Numbered from the stretch's first letter, positions 1 to 6,310 are shown. The stretch: 10,097 bases of DNA from Sphingomonadaceae bacterium (GCA_947442095.1 CANEVG010000101.1:1-10097); one strand, 5' to 3'. The notes: generated by a model not told the origin, from the sequence alone. Numbers and translations: made by a program.

Positions 1-702
1 ACGCTGTCGGCCAATCTTGCGGTGGCCATGGCGCGGCTCGGGCGCAAGGTCGGGCTGGTCGATGCCGACATCTATGGCCCCTCGCAGCCGCGCCTGCTGG
101 CGACGGAAGGCCGCAAGCCCGAGGCCGAGGGCCAGAAGATGTATCCGATCCAGAGCCCGTTCGGCGTGCCGATGCTGTCGATGGGTCATCTGGTGCAGCC
201 GGGGCAGGCGATCGCATGGCGCGGGCCGATGGCGGGCAATGCGCTGGGCCAGCTGATCGACGCGCATTGGGGGGATACCGAGATCATTGTGGTCGATCTG
301 CCGCCCGGCACCGGCGATGTGCAGCTCACCATGCTGCAGAAGCATAAGCCGGTGGGCGCGGTGATCGTCTCCACCCCGCAGGATCTGGCGCTCATGGACG
401 CAACCCGCGCCATCGGCCTGTTCGAACAGGGCCAGGTGCCGATCATCGGAATGGTCGAGAACATGGCAGGCTACATCTGTCCACATTGCGGCGAGGAGAG
501 CGATCCCTTCGGCAACGGCGGCGCGCAAGCGGCGGCCATGAGCATGAGCCTGCCGTTCCTCGGCCGCGTGCCGCTTGATCTGGCGATCCGAACGGGCAGC
601 GATGCCGGCGTGCCGCCGGCAGCGGGTGAAGGCCCAGGGGCTGAAGTCTTCGCCGCCATTGCGCGCAAGGTCCTCGCCTGGCTGGATACGCCGCGCGGAT
701 GA
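1..702 (+). CDS. mrp: Mrp/ApbC-family iron–sulfur cluster carrier ATPase (5' truncated by window)
   Basis: This is the C-terminal part of an Mrp/NBP35-type P-loop ATPase, which binds a [4Fe-4S] cluster at a dimer interface and passes it to apo-proteins in the cytoplasm. The frame is open from base 1. The first residues, TLSANLAVAMARLG, are those that normally follow the deviant Walker A loop, so the N-terminal DUF59-like part and the P-loop lie upstream. Visible family marks are VDADIYGPSQPRL (switch I), the DLPPGTGDVQLT block and the C-terminal CPHC pair (fragment codons 160–163) just after ENMAGYI, which supplies the cluster ligands. The fragment is 233 codons plus stop. Its TGA overlaps the next gene's ATG (ATGA), suggesting translational coupling. 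Family assignment is secure; the true start is outside the window. Confidence 0.95.
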   Translation, partial: TLSANLAVAMARLGRKVGLVDADIYGPSQPRLLATEGRKPEAEGQKMYPIQSPFGVPMLSMGHLVQPGQAIAWRGPMAGNALGQLIDAHWGDTEIIVVDLPPGTGDVQLTMLQKHKPVGAVIVSTPQDLALMDATRAIGLFEQGQVPIIGMVENMAGYICPHCGEESDPFGNGGAQAAAMSMSLPFLGRVPLDLAIRTGSDAGVPPAAGEGPGAEVFAAIARKVLAWLDTPRG

Positions 703-3002
703 GATTGACGCGGCGCGGCTTGCTGATCGGCGCGAGCGGCGCGGGAGCCCTGCTCGTAGCCTTTGCGCTCGCGCCGCGCCGCTACGCCAGCGCGCTGGTG
801 GCGGGCGAGGGCGAGCAGGTGTTCGACAGTTTCATTCGCCTTGCCGCCGATGGCGCAGTCAGCGTCGCGGTGCCGGTCTGCGAAATGGGGCAGGGGATCA
901 CCACTCTGTTGGCGCAGATCGTGGCGGTGGAACTGGGCGCGGACTGGAAGCGCGTGGGCGTGGAGCCTGCGCCGGTCAGCCCGGTCTATGGCGATCCCGT
1001 GCTCGCGGCGCGTTGGGCAACGCTGTGGCAACCGCGCGTCCTCCCTGCCTTGGCCGATACCCCTGACGACTGGCTCGCAAGGCTCCATGCTGAGCGCGAA
1101 CCGCTGATGATCACCGCTGAAGGCACAAGCCTTGCCGCGTTCGAAGGCCCCTTGCGCGCAGCGGCAGCGGGACTGCGCGCGATGCTCACGCAAGCCGCTG
1201 CAGCGCGCTGGAATGTGGGCTGGGAAACCTGCGACACGGCCGGGCACTTCGTGATCAGCGGCAAGCGAAAGCTGGGCTTTGCCGCACTGATCGGAGAGGC
1301 CATGCGCTTTGATCCGCCCGATCCGCCTGCTTTGCGCGCCGAACCTGCAGGCGAGCAGCCCGGCACGTTTCTTGAAGGCGCGGTCCTTAAAGAAGGCGGC
1401 GCGCGCTTCCCCCGGCTCGATCTGCCCGCCAAGGCCGACGGCAGCTTCGTGTTTGCGGGCGATGTCCGCCTGCCCGGCATGGTCCACGCTGCCATTGCGC
1501 ATGGTCCGCAAGGCGATACCGAGCTTTCAAGCTTCGACCGCAAGGCAGCGGGCAACGTGCCCGGCGTAATCGGCGTGGTGCACACCAAGCGCTGGCTGGC
1601 AGCAGCGGCAAACACATGGCACGCCGCCCACAAGGCGGTGCTGGCGATGGAGCCAAGGTTCCGCGCCGTGGGCCGCATTGCCGATACATCGGCACTGGAA
1701 ACGCGCATCGATACCGCGCTCAGGAAGGGCACAGCCTACCGGGTGATGGCCGAGGGCGATCCCGATGCGCTGTTGGTGAAACCCAGCCTCACCGCGCGTT
1801 ACGATATCGAGCCTGCGCTCCATGCCCCGCTCGAAACCGCGACCGCCACCGCCCGGCTGCGCAATGGCAAGCTGGAGCTGTGGATCGCGTCGCAGGCCCC
1901 TGAACTCGCGCGGCGGGTGGCGGCGCGCGCGGCGGGTGTGCCGCGCCGTTCGGTGACGGTCTATCCAATGCACGCGGGCGGCAGTTTCGATGCGCGGCTC
2001 GATGCGCGGATCGCGGGCGAAGCCGCAGCCATTGCCAAGGCGCTGCAGCGGCCGGTGCAGCTCACCTGGAGCCGCTGGGAGGAAGCGCTGGCGGGCTATC
2101 CGCGCACCCCGGTCTCGGCGCTGCTCTCTGCCGCAATCGGGCCAGACAAGCGCCAATTGCTCGGTTGGCGCACGCGCATGGCGCTGCCGGCCACGGCGAT
2201 AGAGGCGGGCGCGCGCCTGCTGGATGAGAAAAGCGCGCGCGATGCGCTGGCGGCGGCCAGAGACCAGCCCGACCGCCTCGCCTGCGAAGGCGCGCTGCCG
2301 CTTTATGCCATTCCGGAGCGCGCGGTGGAGCATGTGCCGGTCGCGCTGCCGCTGCCCACGGCGCGCTACCGGGGCAACGCGCACGGGTATAGCGCGTTCT
2401 TCACCGAGTGCTTTATTGATGAATGCGCGCACTTCGGCGGGGCAGAGCCGTTGTCGTATCGCATTGGGATGCTGCCGGGGCAGCCCAGGCTTGCGGCGTG
2501 CCTGGTCGGCGCGGCACGGCTGGCGATGTGGGGCGGCGGGGCCGATGCGTCCGGGCAGGGCATTGCCTGCCACCGGATGGATCTGGCCGCGCCCGAAGGC
2601 CAGCGCAGCGGGTTCATTGCCGTGGTGGCCACCGCGCGGCAGGACGGCGGTACCGTGCGCGTGGACCAACTCTCCGCCTATCTGGATATCGGCCGCATCG
2701 TGAATGGCGATATTGCCCGCCAGCAGGTGGAGGGCGGGATTATCTTCGCGCTCGCGCAGGCGATTGGCGGGAGCACCGCTTATGCGGCGGGCTTGCCGCA
2801 GTCCGGACGCCTTTCGCAACTGGGTTTGCCGCTGCTGGCGGATTGCCCAAAAGTTGATATTGTCTTTGCTGCATCAAGCGAGCAGCCGTTCGATCCGGGC
2901 GAGCTTGCAACCACAGCGGTTGCGCCCGCCATTGCCAACGCGCTGTTTTCTGCCACAGGGCTACGTTTTCGCCGCCTTCCCCTGCTTTCCGAAGGGCTCT
3001 GA
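699..3002 (+). CDS. Xanthine dehydrogenase/IorB-family molybdopterin-binding subunit, probably Tat-exported
   Basis: This 767-residue protein resembles the large subunit of isoquinoline 1-oxidoreductase and bacterial aldehyde dehydrogenases (COG1529), which hydroxylate or oxidise substrates at a molybdenum–cytosine-dinucleotide centre. The N-terminus carries a twin-arginine signal (TRRGLLIGASGAG, residues 4–16) with a hydrophobic stretch to about residue 25, so the enzyme is probably periplasmic. Family landmarks in order are: EMGQG (62–66); PRLDLPAKADGSFVFAGDVRLPG, the usual entry to the second domain; GGSFDAR (427–433), where relatives have GGGFGRR; NAHGYSAFFTECFIDE near the active site; and PGEL with Glu735 at the position of the catalytic glutamate. 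The [2Fe-2S] partner subunit that normally sits beside such genes is absent here. The start overlaps the mrp stop and lacks a strong ribosome binding site, consistent with coupling. The substrate cannot be told. Confidence 0.85.
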   Translation: MRLTRRGLLIGASGAGALLVAFALAPRRYASALVAGEGEQVFDSFIRLAADGAVSVAVPVCEMGQGITTLLAQIVAVELGADWKRVGVEPAPVSPVYGDPVLAARWATLWQPRVLPALADTPDDWLARLHAEREPLMITAEGTSLAAFEGPLRAAAAGLRAMLTQAAAARWNVGWETCDTAGHFVISGKRKLGFAALIGEAMRFDPPDPPALRAEPAGEQPGTFLEGAVLKEGGARFPRLDLPAKADGSFVFAGDVRLPGMVHAAIAHGPQGDTELSSFDRKAAGNVPGVIGVVHTKRWLAAAANTWHAAHKAVLAMEPRFRAVGRIADTSALETRIDTALRKGTAYRVMAEGDPDALLVKPSLTARYDIEPALHAPLETATATARLRNGKLELWIASQAPELARRVAARAAGVPRRSVTVYPMHAGGSFDARLDARIAGEAAAIAKALQRPVQLTWSRWEEALAGYPRTPVSALLSAAIGPDKRQLLGWRTRMALPATAIEAGARLLDEKSARDALAAARDQPDRLACEGALPLYAIPERAVEHVPVALPLPTARYRGNAHGYSAFFTECFIDECAHFGGAEPLSYRIGMLPGQPRLAACLVGAARLAMWGGGADASGQGIACHRMDLAAPEGQRSGFIAVVATARQDGGTVRVDQLSAYLDIGRIVNGDIARQQVEGGIIFALAQAIGGSTAYAAGLPQSGRLSQLGLPLLADCPKVDIVFAASSEQPFDPGELATTAVAPAIANALFSATGLRFRRLPLLSEGL

Positions 3003-3010
3003 CCAGCGCC

Positions 3011-4024
3011 ATGCTCAAACCTGCCGATCATCCGCAGATCATCACCGGCAAGATCGGAGTGCTGCTGGTCAATCTGGGCACGCCAGATGGGCCGGACGAA
3101 TCGTCGGTGCGGCGCTATCTGGCCGAGTTTCTGTCTGATCGCCGCGTGGTGGAGATCCCGCAGATTCTCTGGCAACCGATCCTGCGCGGTTTTGTGCTCA
3201 CCACTCGGCCGCGCAAATCGGCCCATGCCTACAAGCAGGTCTGGACGCCCGAAGGTTCGCCGCTCGCTGCCAACACCGCCGCGCAGGCCCGCGCCTTGCA
3301 GGAACGTTTGGGGGATGCGGCCATCGTGCGACATGCCATGCGCTATCAAAGCCCGGCGATGGCGACAGAGTTGGACCGGCTGCTGGCAGACGGATGCGAG
3401 CGCATTCTCGTCGCCCCGCTCTATCCGCAGTATTCAGGTGCCACCACCGCCAGCGCGCTCGATGCGGTGGCAGACTGGATCAAGGCCCGCCGCCGCCTGC
3501 CCGCGCTGCGCACCTTGCCGCCCTATCACGATGATCCCGTGACCATCGCAGCGCTCCACCGCGATCTGGCCGCGCAGATCGGCGCGCTCGATTTCGAGCC
3601 CGAACTGCTGCTGCTGAGCTTCCACGGCATGCCCGAACGGACGCTCAAGCTGGGCGATCCCTATCACTGCCATTGCCACAAAAGCGCGCGCCTGCTGCGC
3701 GAAGCGTTCGCCGCAACGCACCCGGACCTTCGCATCGCCACCAGCTTCCAGTCGCGCTTTGGCCGTGCCAAGTGGCTGGAGCCTGCCACCGACGACGTGA
3801 TCAAGGCCGAAGCGGCTAAGGGCACGCGCCGGATCGCGATAGCCGCCACCGGGTTCTCGTCCGATTGCCTTGAGACGATCGAGGAACTGGGCATTCGCGG
3901 GCGGGAAGACTTCGAGGAAGCCGGCGGCACGCATTTCGCGGCGCTCACCTGCCTCAATGCCGGGGAGGCAGGCATGGACATGCTCGAAGCGCTGGTGCGG
4001 CGGGAGCTTTCAGGCTGGATTTGA
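3011..4024 (+). CDS. hemH: Ferrochelatase (protoporphyrin/coproporphyrin ferrochelatase)
   Basis: This 337-residue enzyme inserts Fe2+ into the porphyrin ring at the last step of haem synthesis. The N-terminal block GVLLVNLGTPDGP (16–28) and LYPQYSGATTAS (137–148) are typical. The metal-site histidine is His205 in LSFHGMPER, and the paired acidic residue is Glu288 in DCLETIEE. The YHCHCHK segment (218–223) and SFQSRFGRAKWLEP (245–258) also match the family. The protein ends at LSGWI with no cysteine after Cys314. It therefore lacks the C-terminal ligand cysteines of the [2Fe-2S] ferrochelatases described from Caulobacter and animals. The ATG lies 8 bp after the preceding stop. A GAAGGG about 14 bases upstream is a loosely spaced ribosome binding site. 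Probably co-transcribed with the two genes before it. Confidence 0.97.
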   Translation: MLKPADHPQIITGKIGVLLVNLGTPDGPDESSVRRYLAEFLSDRRVVEIPQILWQPILRGFVLTTRPRKSAHAYKQVWTPEGSPLAANTAAQARALQERLGDAAIVRHAMRYQSPAMATELDRLLADGCERILVAPLYPQYSGATTASALDAVADWIKARRRLPALRTLPPYHDDPVTIAALHRDLAAQIGALDFEPELLLLSFHGMPERTLKLGDPYHCHCHKSARLLREAFAATHPDLRIATSFQSRFGRAKWLEPATDDVIKAEAAKGTRRIAIAATGFSSDCLETIEELGIRGREDFEEAGGTHFAALTCLNAGEAGMDMLEALVRRELSGWI

Positions 4025-4030
4025 CTTTGC

Positions 4031-4044
4031 TGACACTTGTGTCA
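4031..4044. promoter_or_regulatory. Perfect 14-bp palindrome upstream of the P450 gene (candidate operator 1)
   Basis: TGACAC-TT-GTGTCA is a perfect inverted repeat with 6-bp arms and a 2-bp centre, starting 6 bp after the hemH stop. A 2-base centre cannot form an RNA hairpin loop, so a site for a dimeric DNA-binding protein is more likely than a terminator. It ends exactly where the second palindrome begins. The cognate regulator is not in the window; a TetR-type repressor is an inference from the size and symmetry of the site. Confidence 0.6.
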
Positions 4045-4060
4045 TTAACCGCCCGGTTAA
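4045..4060. promoter_or_regulatory. Perfect 16-bp palindrome upstream of the P450 gene (candidate operator 2)
   Basis: TTAACCG-CC-CGGTTAA is a perfect inverted repeat with 7-bp arms and a 2-bp centre. It abuts the 14-bp palindrome with no base between them and ends 10 bp before the ribosome binding site of the P450 gene. The sequence differs from the first palindrome, so two different proteins, or one protein and a promoter element, may meet here. The ACCGNNCGGT-like core is common in TetR-family operators (general knowledge); assignment to any regulator is inference. Confidence 0.6.
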
Positions 4061-4070
4061 ACACGATATC

Positions 4071-4075
4071 AGGAG
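4071..4075 (+). promoter_or_regulatory. Ribosome binding site of the P450 gene
   Basis: AGGAG with a 7-base spacer to GTG 4083. It decides the start codon over upstream in-frame codons that lie inside hemH, and over later in-frame candidates without such a site. Confidence 0.75.
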
Positions 4076-4082
4076 CAGACCC

Positions 4083-5501
4083 GTGGCCAGCCTAGCGCCG
4101 ACACGTGCCCATGAAATCCAGTCCGAAAAAGGCAATCCGCATTGGACTCGCCTGGCCAGCGAAAGCGCGCTCGATCACATCCCGGGCGAAGATGGCTGGC
4201 CCTTGGTGGGCACCACGTTCCAGCAACTGGCAGACCCAATCGGCTTCGGGCAGCGTATGCAGGCCCGCCACGGCCCGGTGTTCCGCACGCGCAGCTTCGG
4301 GCGGCGGCAGGTCACGCTGATCGGCCCGGATGCGAACGAGCTGGTGCTGTTCGACCGCGACAAGCTGTTCTCCTCCGAACAGGGCTGGGGCCCGGTGCTC
4401 AATCTGCTGTTCCCGCGCGGTCTGATGCTGATGGATTTCGCCGGCCACCGCGCCGACCGGCGCGCGCTTTCCATCGCGTTCAAGCCCGAACCGATGCGCC
4501 ACTACTGCGATCTGCTCAACAGCGATATCGCCCGCGTGGTCGAAGGCTGGGGCGAAGGCGAGCGCCTGTTCTACCCGGCGATCAAGGCGCTGACACTGGA
4601 AACCGCCGCCACCAGCTTCCTCGGTCTGCCGTTCGGGCCGGAGGCGGACCGGCTCAACCAGGCGTTCGTCGATATGGTGCAGGCCGCCGTTGCACCGGTT
4701 CGCCGCCCGCTGCCGTTCACCGCGATGGGCAAGGGCGTGGCGGGCCGCAAGCTGATGGTCGATTACTTCACGCGCCTGCTGCGCGAGCGGCGCGCGAACC
4801 CCGGGCAGGACATGTTCAGCCAGTTCGCACTGGCGCGCCGGGACGGCGAAGTAGAAGGCGAACTTCTGGCCGAAGACGTGGTCGTCGATCACATGATCTT
4901 CCTGATGATGGCCGCGCACGATACGATCACCAGCTCCTTCACCACGCTGATCTGGCAGCTGGCGGCACATCCGCAGTGGCAGGACAAGCTGCGCGCCGAA
5001 GCGCGGGCGGCTGCCAGCGGTACCGGCAGCCTTGGCGGGAAGATTATGCCCTATGATGCGCTCGGGCAGATGGAACAGGCCGACATGGCGTTCAAGGAAG
5101 CGCTGCGGATCATGCCGCCGGTGCCCTCCACCCCCCGCCGGGCGCTGCGCGAATTCACTTTTGGCGGCCATCACATTCCCGCTGGAACCATGGTGGGGAT
5201 CAGCGCCGCCGCAGTCCATGCCGATCCTGCCACCTGGCCCGATCCGGAGCGCTTCGATCCCTTGCGCTTTACCCCCGAAGCGGTGGCTGCGCGGCACAAA
5301 TATGCCTGGATCCCCTATGGCGGCGGCGCGCATATGTGCATCGGATTGCACTTTGCCGTGATGCAGACCAAAGTGCTGCTGCACCATATCCTCAGCCGCT
5401 ACGTGGTCGAGACCGCACCCGGTTATGCCCCGGCATGGCAGGCTTGGCCGATCCCTAAGCCGCGCGATGGGCTGCGCATTACGTTCCGGCGGATTTCCTG
5501 A
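4083..5501 (+). CDS. Cytochrome P450 monooxygenase
   Basis: This 472-residue soluble haem monooxygenase has all the P450 hallmarks. The I-helix oxygen-activation motif is AHDT (278–281), the K-helix EALR (E339, R342) is followed by PERF (388–391), and the haem loop YGGGAHMCIG (412–421) carries the axial thiolate Cys419. The GGGAHxCIGxHFA wording recalls CYP51/CYP26/CYP120-like loops more than the common bacterial form; this is a weak hint toward lipid or terpenoid substrates. I start it at GTG 4083 because AGGAG (4071–4075) lies 7 bases upstream. The open frame continues upstream into hemH but there shows no P450 similarity. No transmembrane anchor, ferredoxin or reductase domain is fused, and no redox partner gene is in the window. 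Two palindromes just upstream suggest repressor-controlled expression separate from hemH. The substrate is unknown. Confidence 0.93.
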   Translation: MASLAPTRAHEIQSEKGNPHWTRLASESALDHIPGEDGWPLVGTTFQQLADPIGFGQRMQARHGPVFRTRSFGRRQVTLIGPDANELVLFDRDKLFSSEQGWGPVLNLLFPRGLMLMDFAGHRADRRALSIAFKPEPMRHYCDLLNSDIARVVEGWGEGERLFYPAIKALTLETAATSFLGLPFGPEADRLNQAFVDMVQAAVAPVRRPLPFTAMGKGVAGRKLMVDYFTRLLRERRANPGQDMFSQFALARRDGEVEGELLAEDVVVDHMIFLMMAAHDTITSSFTTLIWQLAAHPQWQDKLRAEARAAASGTGSLGGKIMPYDALGQMEQADMAFKEALRIMPPVPSTPRRALREFTFGGHHIPAGTMVGISAAAVHADPATWPDPERFDPLRFTPEAVAARHKYAWIPYGGGAHMCIGLHFAVMQTKVLLHHILSRYVVETAPGYAPAWQAWPIPKPRDGLRITFRRIS

Positions 5502-5517
5502 GTCGCGGTTGGATATC

Positions 5518-5621
5518 GGCGCGGCACCGGCCCGCTCCCCCGCCCCCCTGTTCAAACTTGGGCCACCCTTTCAGGATACTCTCTTGGGCGGCCGAGCGGG
5601 GGAGCGGTCCGGTGCCGCGCC
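5518..5621. repeat. Long imperfect inverted repeat (28-bp arms, 26/28 matching, 48-bp centre)
   Basis: The arms at 5518–5545 and 5594–5621 are reverse complements except at two positions. They are very GC-rich and begin GGCGCGGCACCGG. The 48-bp centre shows no open frame of note. The element starts 16 bp after the P450 stop. No T-run follows the right arm, so it is not a canonical intrinsic terminator, and no target-site duplication flanks it. It could fold into a stable RNA stem protecting the 3' end of the P450 transcript, be a small palindromic repeat element, or be part of a noncoding RNA. These are inferences; only the symmetry is seen. Confidence 0.7.
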
Positions 5622-5645
5622 GAAACGCGCCCTTCTGCGCGTTTC
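5622..5645. repeat. Perfect 9-bp stem-loop following the long inverted repeat
   Basis: GAAACGCGC and GCGCGTTTC flank a 6-base loop (CCTTCT). It starts one base after the long repeat ends. It would form a stable hairpin in RNA from either strand, but only ACAAAG follows on the + strand, so it lacks a terminator's U tract. It may act as a weak or Rho-assisted 3' end for the P450 transcript. Confidence 0.6.
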
Positions 5646-5654
5646 ACAAAGAAC

Positions 5655-5668
5655 TCCCGCTTGCGGGA
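5655..5668. repeat. Short perfect palindrome upstream of the rpsT promoter candidate
   Basis: TCCCGC-TT-GCGGGA has 6-bp arms with a 2-bp centre and ends 5 bp before the TTGACG hexamer at 5674. Its position next to a possible -35 element would suit an operator. It is the third symmetric element in 150 bp. Short GC palindromes also arise by chance in GC-rich DNA. Confidence 0.4.
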
Positions 5669-5673
5669 TGTGG

Positions 5674-5702
5674 TTGACGATTCGGCTATTCACCGCTAAG
5701 GG
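5674..5702 (+). promoter_or_regulatory. Candidate sigma-70-type promoter for rpsT
   Basis: TTGACG (5674–5679) is a good -35 hexamer. With a 17-base spacer the -10 position holds TAAGGG (5697–5702), a weak match. A GANTC methylation-type site (GATTC, 5679–5683) overlaps the end of the -35. If used, rpsT would have a leader of roughly 95 bases. The call rests mostly on the -35 and the position. Confidence 0.35.
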
Positions 5703-5802
5703 CCGCGCTTTCCGGCGGTCTATGCAGGCTTGCCGGATCAGAACCAGATCACTCGCAGCGCGTGTCCGCACGTGTCGCCAGAGCTTTTGAAACAGGACAG
5801 AC

Positions 5803-6063
5803 ATGGCCAATACGCCGCAAGCCCGCAAGCGCATCCGTCGCAACGAGAACCGTGCCCTGATCAACGGCAACCGCCTCTCGCGCATCCGCACGTTCGTGAA
5901 GAAGGTCGAAACCGCTATTGCAGGCGGCGACAAGACGGCAGCGGCAGAAGCCCTGCTCGCAGCGCAGCCGGAACTGGCGCGCGGCGTGGCCCGCGGCGTG
6001 CTCCACAAGAACACCGTCGCGCGGAAGATGTCGCGCCTGTCGAAGCGAGTCGCTTCGCTCTGA
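5803..6063 (+). CDS. rpsT: 30S ribosomal protein S20
   Basis: This small, strongly basic, helical protein of 86 residues binds 16S rRNA early in 30S assembly. The N-terminus MANTPQARKRIRRNENR and the C-terminal HKNTVARKMSRLSKRVASL are typical of S20, and the length is the family norm. The ATG has a ribosome binding site AGGA (5794–5797) with a 5-base spacer. It stands alone, between the inverted-repeat region upstream and a strong intrinsic terminator 50 bp downstream, so it is probably a single-gene transcript. Placement directly before dnaA is the usual arrangement in many Alphaproteobacteria. The last codons form a 17-bp perfect palindrome centred on a GANTC site (6041–6057). Confidence 0.98.
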   Translation: MANTPQARKRIRRNENRALINGNRLSRIRTFVKKVETAIAGGDKTAAAEALLAAQPELARGVARGVLHKNTVARKMSRLSKRVASL

Positions 6064-6114
6064 TTCGCACGAGCGGATCCCTGCTAGGGAGCCTGCCCGG
6101 CACAAATATAAGAT

Positions 6115-6150
6115 GCGGCTGGCGCCTCGGGCGTCGGCCGCTTTTTGTTT
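6115..6150 (+). terminator. Intrinsic terminator of rpsT
   Basis: A 12-bp GC-rich stem (6115–6126 with 6130–6141, including two G·U pairs) encloses a 3-base loop and is followed by TTTTTGTTT (6142–6150). The position, about 50 bp after the rpsT stop, fits a Rho-independent terminator separating rpsT from dnaA transcription. Confidence 0.85.
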
Positions 6151-6214
6151 CACAACCATTACGGTCCCTTCGACTACGCGCAGCGATGCCAAGTCACGGA
6201 ATTTGCACGATTCG

Positions 6215-6310
6215 TCGCGATAATCACAAAAATTGTTGTTTATCAGTATCTTGATTGATTTCCGCCACGTTTGGTTAGTCAAGATTCTTTATTTCAGTTT
6301 TTTTGCTCTC
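6215..6310. promoter_or_regulatory. AT-rich region upstream of dnaA, probable dnaA promoter region
   Basis: By hand count bases 6221–6310 are about 31% GC, far below the surrounding DNA. The stretch contains a GANTC site (6283–6287), with another just before it (6209–6213). It also contains an inverted repeat, ATCTTGA (6248–6254) with TCAAGAT (6279–6285), and a run of seven T (6298–6304). Several poor -35/-10 pairs can be drawn (for example TTGATT at 6251), but none is convincing. The best DnaA-box-like words (ATAATCACA at 6220, TTATCAGTA at 6240) match only 6 of 9 consensus bases, so this is not called an origin. Confidence 0.45.

Noticed and set aside
471..1511. Long open frame on the minus strand across mrp and the oxidoreductase gene
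   Set aside because: It lies opposite two well-supported genes, has no recognisable motif, and arises from the strong third-position GC bias.
4021..4049. Sigma-70 promoter TTGACT/ATTAAC ahead of the P450 gene
   Set aside because: The -35 and 17-base spacing are acceptable but the -10 hexamer is poor, so only the palindromes are annotated.
4045..4060. CtrA-type site (TTAA-N7-TTAA) in the second palindrome
   Set aside because: The spacing between the TTAA words is 8, not 7, and the full symmetry of 7-bp arms fits a dimer operator better.
4092..5555. 487-codon open frame on the minus strand opposite the P450 gene
   Set aside because: The sense frame has every P450 motif; the antisense product is low-complexity, Arg/His/Gly-rich and has no family signature.
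5557..5589. CTTGGGC direct repeat in the centre of the long inverted repeat
   Set aside because: Two 7-bp copies are expected by chance in GC-rich DNA.
5518..5621. MITE or insertion sequence remnant
   Set aside because: The inverted arms lack flanking direct duplications, and there is no transposase trace; kept only as an inverted repeat.
6219..6247. DnaA boxes or oriC upstream of dnaA
   Set aside because: The best words match only 6 of 9 bases of TTATCCACA and no cluster of boxes exists.
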